Source of the DNA: UBA995 sp035477115
GTDB taxonomy: Bacteria; Bacillota; Sulfobacillia; UBA995
Assembly: GCA_035477115.1 (NCBI GenBank)
Contig: DATIKW010000029.1
Coordinates: 62,001-126,000, forward strand
Reading direction: 5' to 3'
DNA length: 64,000 nucleotides
Below the pieces are notes generated by a model. That model worked only from the letters and a program-made list of their open reading frames with translations, had not been told where the DNA came from and searched no databases. Each line of letters begins with the position of its first letter. The stretch's first letter is position 1. Position numbers and translations under genes: made by a program. This document shows positions 59,414 to 64,000 of this stretch, in pieces.

Positions 59414-60280
59414 ATGTCCTGGAAACTCGTAGGGATTGCGGCCGGTGCGGGAGCGGTGGCAACGATGGCGGCGTTACAAGTGCTCCTTGCCGCCCGACCG
59501 CGACTCCGCCGGCTGCGGGACCGGCTGGAGCGAAGGAGCGGGGGCGTCTCTGCGGCGGGGTGGTTATCTCTCGCGGCGGCGAGCGCCCTCGTGCCGGTGC
59601 CGACCCGGGAGGCCCTGAACGCGCGCCTGGCCCGAGCGGGCCAGGCAGGACGGATGAGCGTCGAGGCCTTCCTGCGCCATTGCCTCCTGAGCAGCCTGGG
59701 CGGGGCCTTGCTGGGCTTGCTGGCCGCGGACTTGCTGCCCGCCTTGGGCGGACCGTTGCTGCCCGGAGCGATGGCTACGTTGGGCTGGCACGCCCCGCTC
59801 CACCGGCTCAAGCTGAAGGAACAAGCCCGCGCCCGGGCGGTGCTCCGCGAGCTGGCCCCCGTCATGGACCTCATGGCCGCTTGCGCCGAGGCGGGACTCG
59901 GACTATCGGCATCGATCGCCCGGGTTGCGGAACGGACAGCGGGGCCGCTGGGGGAGGAACTGCGCCAGACGGCGCGGGAGATTCGCTCGGGGCGGCCCGT
60001 GGCCGATGCCTTGCAGGCTGCGGCCCGCCGCCTGGGCGTCCAGCAAGTCAGCCGGATGGCGGGAGCCCTGATCCGCGCCGACTCCCTCGGCGTACCCGTC
60101 GCGAGGGTCTTGCGCGAACAGGCGTCGCTCGCCCGGCGGGAACAGAGGCAAGCTTTCGAACTAGCGCTGGCCGGTCTGCCCATCAAGCTGACTCTTTGTA
60201 CGGTGGTGTTCATCTTCCCCGTCCTCTTCGTGCTGGTGATCCTGCCCAATGTGCTCCTGTTCATGGGCGCTCGCTGGTGA
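59414..60280 (+). CDS. tadC: Tad inner-membrane platform protein TadC
   Basis: 288 residues from ATG 59414. The frame is open from 59264, but that extension is read through the palindromic repeat and is rejected. T2SS-F domain: LAPVMDLMAACAEAGLGLSA, TAREIRSGRPVADALQAAAR and LIRADSLGVPVARVLREQA. C-terminal helices are LTLCTVVFIFPVLFVLVILP. Last identifiable tad gene; no flp pilin or TadE-like pseudopilin follows. Confidence 0.92.
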   Translation: MSWKLVGIAAGAGAVATMAALQVLLAARPRLRRLRDRLERRSGGVSAAGWLSLAAASALVPVPTREALNARLARAGQAGRMSVEAFLRHCLLSSLGGALLGLLAADLLPALGGPLLPGAMATLGWHAPLHRLKLKEQARARAVLRELAPVMDLMAACAEAGLGLSASIARVAERTAGPLGEELRQTAREIRSGRPVADALQAAARRLGVQQVSRMAGALIRADSLGVPVARVLREQASLARREQRQAFELALAGLPIKLTLCTVVFIFPVLFVLVILPNVLLFMGARW

Positions 60281-60365
60281 AATGGCTGGCAGGAGTTTGC
60301 AGGATGGGGACGAACCATCTCCCCGCGACCCGGACCTCAGTTCCACCTTTCAGGAGGTGCTGCCG

Positions 60366-61535
60366 GTGGGCAGAGAGTTGCCCCGGTGGGCGTTGCCGGT
60401 GACGCTCACCCTGGTGATCCTGCTCGGCATCCCCGTGCTGGCTTACGGGATGGGGTGGTGGCGGCCGGGACGGCCGGGGCCGGAGGAACCGGGGCCGCCC
60501 GGTGCGGCCGGCTTGTGGGAGCCGCTGCAGGAGGCGCGGTTCTATGAAAAACTGCCCGGTGGAGCCGTGCAGTGCGGCATCTGCTTCCGGGCCTGCGTGA
60601 TTCCGGCCGGAGGGCGCGGCTTCTGCCGGACGCGGGTCAACGTGGACGGACGCTTGTTCACCCTGGTTTACGGGCGGCCCTCCGCCCTACACATCGATCC
60701 CGTCGAGAAAGAGCCCCTGCACCACTTCTTGCCGGGAAGCGCCATGCTGTGCGTGGGGACCGCCGGCTGCAATTTCCGATGCGCATTCTGCCACAACTGG
60801 CCCTTGTCCCAGCGCCCGCCGGAGGAGATGGCCCGGGTGTACAACCTGCCTCCCGAGGCGGTGGTGGCTTTCGCCCGGGAGCATGGCCTCCCGAGCATCT
60901 CCTTCACCTACAACGAGCCGACGGTGGCTTTCGAGTACCTGTATGATGTGGCGGCCCTCGCCCGACAACACGGTATACGGGTGGTATTCCACTCCAACGG
61001 CGGCATGAAGCCCGAACCGCTGCGGGCCTTGCTCCGGCACGTTGACGGGGTGGTCATCGACCTCAAGGCGTTCACCGAAGAGTTCTACCGTGAAGTCTCG
61101 CAGGCCAGTCTCGATCCGGTGCTCGAGACCCTGAAGATCATCAGCGAGGCGGGCGTGTGGCTGGAGATCGTCAACCTGGTCGTACCGACCTTGAACGACT
61201 GTCCGGACGCGATCCGGGCAATGTCGGAATGGATCCTGGCCAATCTCGGGCCGGACGTGCCGCTGCACTTCTCCCGCTTCTTCCCCAACTACCGGTTGAC
61301 CGCCCTGCCGCCCACTCCCGTGGAGACCCTGGAGATGGCGCACAGCATAGCCCGGGAGGCCGGCCTGCGTTTCGTGAGTATCGGCAACGTGCCCGGCCAC
61401 CCCAACAATAGCACCTTCTGTCCCGACTGCGGCGAGAAGGTGATCCATCGCATTCACTTCGAGGTTGTGGACAACCGGCTCCAGGATGGCGCCTGCCCTG
61501 ATTGCGGTTCCCGGTTGCCCGGCATCTGGAACTGA
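60366..61535 (+). CDS. amrS: AmrS-like radical SAM enzyme with N-terminal membrane anchor
   Basis: 389 residues from GTG 60366, with AGGAGGTG 7 bases upstream; ATG 60282 would add 28 residues. A membrane helix (LPVTLTLVILLGIPVLAYGM) and a Pro/Gly linker precede the AmmeMemoRadiSam-type enzyme. It has an N-terminal Cys set (CGICFRACVIPAGGRGFC), radical SAM C135-x3-C139-x2-C142 (GCNFRCAFC), SFTYNEPTVAFEY and FHSNGG. The C-terminal zinc-ribbon pairs are CPDCGEKV and CPDCGSRLPG. Family members usually lack a membrane anchor and sit with Memo and AMMECR1 genes, which are absent here. The substrate is unknown. Confidence 0.87.
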   Translation: MGRELPRWALPVTLTLVILLGIPVLAYGMGWWRPGRPGPEEPGPPGAAGLWEPLQEARFYEKLPGGAVQCGICFRACVIPAGGRGFCRTRVNVDGRLFTLVYGRPSALHIDPVEKEPLHHFLPGSAMLCVGTAGCNFRCAFCHNWPLSQRPPEEMARVYNLPPEAVVAFAREHGLPSISFTYNEPTVAFEYLYDVAALARQHGIRVVFHSNGGMKPEPLRALLRHVDGVVIDLKAFTEEFYREVSQASLDPVLETLKIISEAGVWLEIVNLVVPTLNDCPDAIRAMSEWILANLGPDVPLHFSRFFPNYRLTALPPTPVETLEMAHSIAREAGLRFVSIGNVPGHPNNSTFCPDCGEKVIHRIHFEVVDNRLQDGACPDCGSRLPGIWN

Positions 61536-61597
61536 AGGGCCGAAGGACGACCCGGGGCTGCCGGGTAGCGGCGGCGGTCCGCTGATTGGGGGCGACG

Positions 61598-63874
61598 ATG
61601 GCGATCGAGCCGCGCACGGGCGGCCCGCCGGTGGGTCTCGCCGGCATGGCGGGGATGGCCGCGCAAGTGCTGGTATTGAGGGAACTCCTGGTAGCTTTCC
61701 AGGGCAATGAGTTGACGCTGGGTCTGGTACTGGCGATCTGGGTTGCCGCGGAAGCCGTCGGGGTATGGGCGGGGCGCCGGTTTTCCGCCTCGGGCGACTC
61801 TCCCGCCTGGTATAGCAGATTCTACGCCCTGGGCCTCGCCGCCATCCCCGTATCATTCTACCTCGCCCGGCTGAGCCGGCCGCTCCTCAGCGTACCGGCC
61901 GGGCAGGCCCTGGGCGCGGGGGAGATGGTCGTCGCTGCCTTGCTGGCCGCCGGACCGGCGGCGTTGACCCATGGCTTCCTGTTCGCGTTGGCCTGCCGGG
62001 TCGCCGGATCCTCGGGCGATCGGGGGCAGGGGCCGGCGCGGGTCTACATCCAGGAAACGGCCGGTACGCTGGTCGGCGCGATCGCTGTCACCGTGTTCTT
62101 GGCGGTGGGCTGGCGGGCATCGAGTGTCCTGGGCGCCGTCCTGGTCGCCGCGGGACTCGGATGCCTCCGGATCCGCAGCACCGATGAGCGCGGGCCGGCC
62201 AGGCGCCGCCGGTGGCCGGCGGTTGCCGCGGTCGTGCTGTTGGTGTGGGCGGTCGGAGCGCCCCTCCTGCAACACCTCGATCGCTGGTCCATCGGCCGGC
62301 AATGGTCGGGACAGGACATCGTCTTCCACGCCGATTCGCCCCACGGCAACGTGGCGGTGGTGCGAACTGGACGGCAGTACGCCGTGCACTACGGGGGGTT
62401 GCTTGCGGCGGCGGTACCGGTGCCCGATGTGGAATTGCAGGAGAGCTTGGCCCACCTCCCGCTGGTCTTCCATCCCCGTCCGGAAGCGGTGCTCGTCCTC
62501 GCGGGCGGAGCGGGCGGCCTGCTGGCGGAAATCCAGGAGCACCCCGTGCGTCGCATAACCTACGTAGAGCTTGACCCCGCTCTCCTGCGGGCGATGTTGG
62601 CTACCGCGTCCCCGGCCGTCGTCGCCGAACTGGACGACCCCCGGTTGCAGGTGGTCCATGGCGATGCCCGGCGTTACCTTCGTCTCACTTCCGCCCGCTA
62701 CGATGCGGTCATCCTGGGGGCGGGACTGCCGGGAACGCTGCAGATAAATCGGCTGTATACCCGGGAGTCTTTCCGGCTCGTGAATCGGGTGCTGGCACCC
62801 GGCGGGATACTCGCCCTCGCCGCCCCGGGGCATCGCGCCTACCTGGGGCCCGAACTGCGGCAACTCCTGCAATGCCTGTTCGCCACCCTCGATGGCGAGT
62901 TCGAGCAGGTCCGCGTGTTGCCGGGGGATCGGGTGCTATTCCTGGCCTCCGATGATCCGGGCCTGGCGCAGGTCACAGGCGCCGAACTGGCCCGACGCTG
63001 GCGCGAGCGCGGCCTCGAGGCGGCCATGGTGTCCGAAGCCTACCTGGAATACCGCCTCAACCCTCTTTTTTGGCGAAGAGCGGCGGAAGAGATCGCCGGC
63101 GACAGCCTCGCTCGACCCAACACCGACCTGCACCCCGCCGGCGTCTTCCATTCCTTGCGGTACTGGGGGGCCATGTTCACGCCGGGACTGGCCGGACTGC
63201 TGGGAGCGGCAGGCGGCATCGGCCCCTGGTGGATCCTGGCCGTCCCCGTGTTGGTGTTCATCGGTGGAAGGCTTGCCCTGCGGTCTCCGCGCCGGCGGGT
63301 GCTGGGTGCCGTGTTCACGACCGGCATGGTCGGGATGGTCGGCGACGTGTTGCTCATCCTGGCCCTGCAGTCAATCCACGGGCACGTGTATCAACTCATC
63401 GGCATCTTGCTCGCCGCCTTCATGGGCGGTGCCGCCGCCGGAGCACACTGGGCCTCCGGCCGCCCCGCCCGAGCTGCCGGACGGTTATTCCGCCGACTGG
63501 AGTGGGCCCTGGTTGCCTTCACCCTGCTGGTGGTCCCCGGTCTGTGGCTCGCCCGGGCGATCGAGCCTGCGGCCGGGGCGTTGCCGGTGATCTTCGCCCT
63601 GACTTGTGCGGCACTGGGGCTGGCGGTTGGGGCGCAGTTCACCCTGGCGCTGGGCTGGCTGGCGGGGGAGGGGGATCCCGCGGGGACGGCCGGCAGGATA
63701 TACGGGGCCGATCTCGCCGGGGGTTGCCTCGGCGGCGTGCTGGCGGGTACGGTCTTGCTTCCTGTGCTGGGATTCCCCGGTACTGCCCTCTTGCTGGCGG
63801 CCATCAAGCTCGGATCGGCCTCAGTCCTCGCCGGCGGTGGTGCCGCCCTTTCGCCGGAACTCGCGGGGAGGTGA
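61598..63874 (+). CDS. Membrane-embedded spermidine-synthase-like protein
   Basis: About 758 residues from ATG 61598. An N-terminal block of about six helices (residues 10-230) is followed by a spermidine-synthase-like Rossmann domain at 250-500 (VLVLAGGAGGLLAEIQEHPV, ITYVELDPALL, VVHGDARRYLRL). A second block of about seven helices is C-terminal. After YDAVI the usual acidic catalytic segment (D-x-x-D-P) reads LGAGLPGTLQINRLY, so aminopropyl transfer is doubtful. Such fused proteins are widespread in bacteria with no fixed function. It follows the AmrS-like gene by 62 bases. Confidence 0.82.
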   Translation: MAIEPRTGGPPVGLAGMAGMAAQVLVLRELLVAFQGNELTLGLVLAIWVAAEAVGVWAGRRFSASGDSPAWYSRFYALGLAAIPVSFYLARLSRPLLSVPAGQALGAGEMVVAALLAAGPAALTHGFLFALACRVAGSSGDRGQGPARVYIQETAGTLVGAIAVTVFLAVGWRASSVLGAVLVAAGLGCLRIRSTDERGPARRRRWPAVAAVVLLVWAVGAPLLQHLDRWSIGRQWSGQDIVFHADSPHGNVAVVRTGRQYAVHYGGLLAAAVPVPDVELQESLAHLPLVFHPRPEAVLVLAGGAGGLLAEIQEHPVRRITYVELDPALLRAMLATASPAVVAELDDPRLQVVHGDARRYLRLTSARYDAVILGAGLPGTLQINRLYTRESFRLVNRVLAPGGILALAAPGHRAYLGPELRQLLQCLFATLDGEFEQVRVLPGDRVLFLASDDPGLAQVTGAELARRWRERGLEAAMVSEAYLEYRLNPLFWRRAAEEIAGDSLARPNTDLHPAGVFHSLRYWGAMFTPGLAGLLGAAGGIGPWWILAVPVLVFIGGRLALRSPRRRVLGAVFTTGMVGMVGDVLLILALQSIHGHVYQLIGILLAAFMGGAAAGAHWASGRPARAAGRLFRRLEWALVAFTLLVVPGLWLARAIEPAAGALPVIFALTCAALGLAVGAQFTLALGWLAGEGDPAGTAGRIYGADLAGGCLGGVLAGTVLLPVLGFPGTALLLAAIKLGSASVLAGGGAALSPELAGR

Positions 63875-63881
63875 CCGGCGT

Positions 63882-64000
63882 TTGCGTGCCTTCGCCAAGA
63901 GCGCTTTGCTGGTGGGGGGAGCGATCCTCGCGGCCCTGCTGATCGGTTCAGGCGGCCGGCCGGCAGTCGGCCCGCCGGCCGGGACGTCGCAACTGGAAGT
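63882..64000 (+). CDS. Partial gene, exported or membrane-anchored protein
   Basis: A TTG at 63882 follows GGGGAGG by about 10 bases and opens a frame to the window end: basic start RAFAKSALL, a hydrophobic stretch (VGGAILAALLIGSG), then a Pro/Gly-rich region. It looks like a signal peptide or anchor. It begins 8 bases after the preceding stop, so it is probably in the same operon. About 40 residues are visible; family unknown. Confidence 0.5.
   Translation, partial: MRAFAKSALLVGGAILAALLIGSGGRPAVGPPAGTSQLE

Noticed and set aside
58726..60318. Long minus-strand open frame of 530 codons
   Set aside because: It is antisense to tadB and tadC, is Arg/Ser/Pro-rich and shows no conserved motif.
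1..64000. CRISPR arrays, tRNA and rRNA genes
   Set aside because: I scanned for regularly spaced repeats and for tRNA-like T-arm and anticodon patterns and found none.

Overview
The window is a GC-rich, densely packed stretch of a bacterial chromosome. It most resembles an endospore-forming Firmicute of the Clostridia type. Evidence for this is an uninterrupted sporulation sigma factor (sigK, 33137-33829), two CotF-like coat genes (12432-13253), ireB, the six-cysteine ranthipeptide SCIFF with its maturase, a 6S RNA gene directly after aspS, and the order mnmA ... alaS-ireB ... ruvX-DUF1292-mltG. I cannot name the species. I see no tRNA or rRNA genes and no CRISPR array.

Layout. 1-7.0 kb: a partial membrane protein, hisS-aspS, 6S RNA, ltaE-rarA and a HIRAN protein. 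7.2-8.5 kb: a ribbon-helix-helix regulator and a decayed toxin/antitoxin region. 8.6-12.4 kb: SCIFF and its maturase, divergent from iscR-iscS-iscU. 12.4-16.1 kb: coat genes, mnmA, a zinc ribbon, YtxH and an AI-2E-type permease. 16.1-17.6 kb: a protein of the 4-hydroxybutyryl-CoA dehydratase family. 17.7-24.4 kb: alaS behind a possible attenuator, ireB, rhomboid, a ferredoxin-fused aldo/keto reductase, a RuvX-DUF1292 fusion and mltG. 24.4-32.8 kb: a seven-gene minus-strand operon with a peptide ABC transporter, an N-acyl-D-amino-acid deacylase and a serine hydrolase. 33.1-41.2 kb: sigK, a hydrolase, yqeG, prepilin peptidase, an M20 amidohydrolase, degV, a Gx-type membrane protein, a NusG-II protein and a solitary molybdopterin oxidoreductase. 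41.2-42.0 kb: a riboflavin-type ECF S component under an FMN riboswitch.

42.0-46.4 kb is a mobile-element graveyard. Two direct copies of an IS66 fragment flank a broken SPASM radical SAM gene, an intact MFS exporter and a truncated acetyltransferase. 46.5-52.2 kb holds SDR, MFS, B12-binding radical SAM and acyl-AMP ligase genes, which could be a small lipid or natural-product pathway. 52.2-53.0 kb is a HepT/MntA toxin-antitoxin pair. 53.1-60.3 kb is an SLH-domain surface protein divergent from a Tad pilus assembly set (cpaB, cpaE, cpaF, tadB, tadC). 60.4-64 kb has a membrane-anchored AmrS-like radical SAM enzyme, a membrane-embedded spermidine-synthase-like protein and a partial gene.

Regulation visible in the sequence includes five sigma-A promoters with perfect 17-base spacing on the plus strand (hisS, RHH regulator, iscR, mnmA, alaS), one on the minus strand (FMN riboswitch), an extended -10 before yqeG and a candidate sigma-E promoter for the coat genes. 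A 29-bp palindromic repeat (arms GTAGGGGCGGGTT / AACCCGCCCCTAC and variants) recurs at four intergenic sites.

No single undescribed system is proven. The best leads are the rSAM/FAAL cluster, the IS66-flanked radical SAM island, the RuvX-DUF1292 fusion, the alaS leader, and the D-peptide operon.
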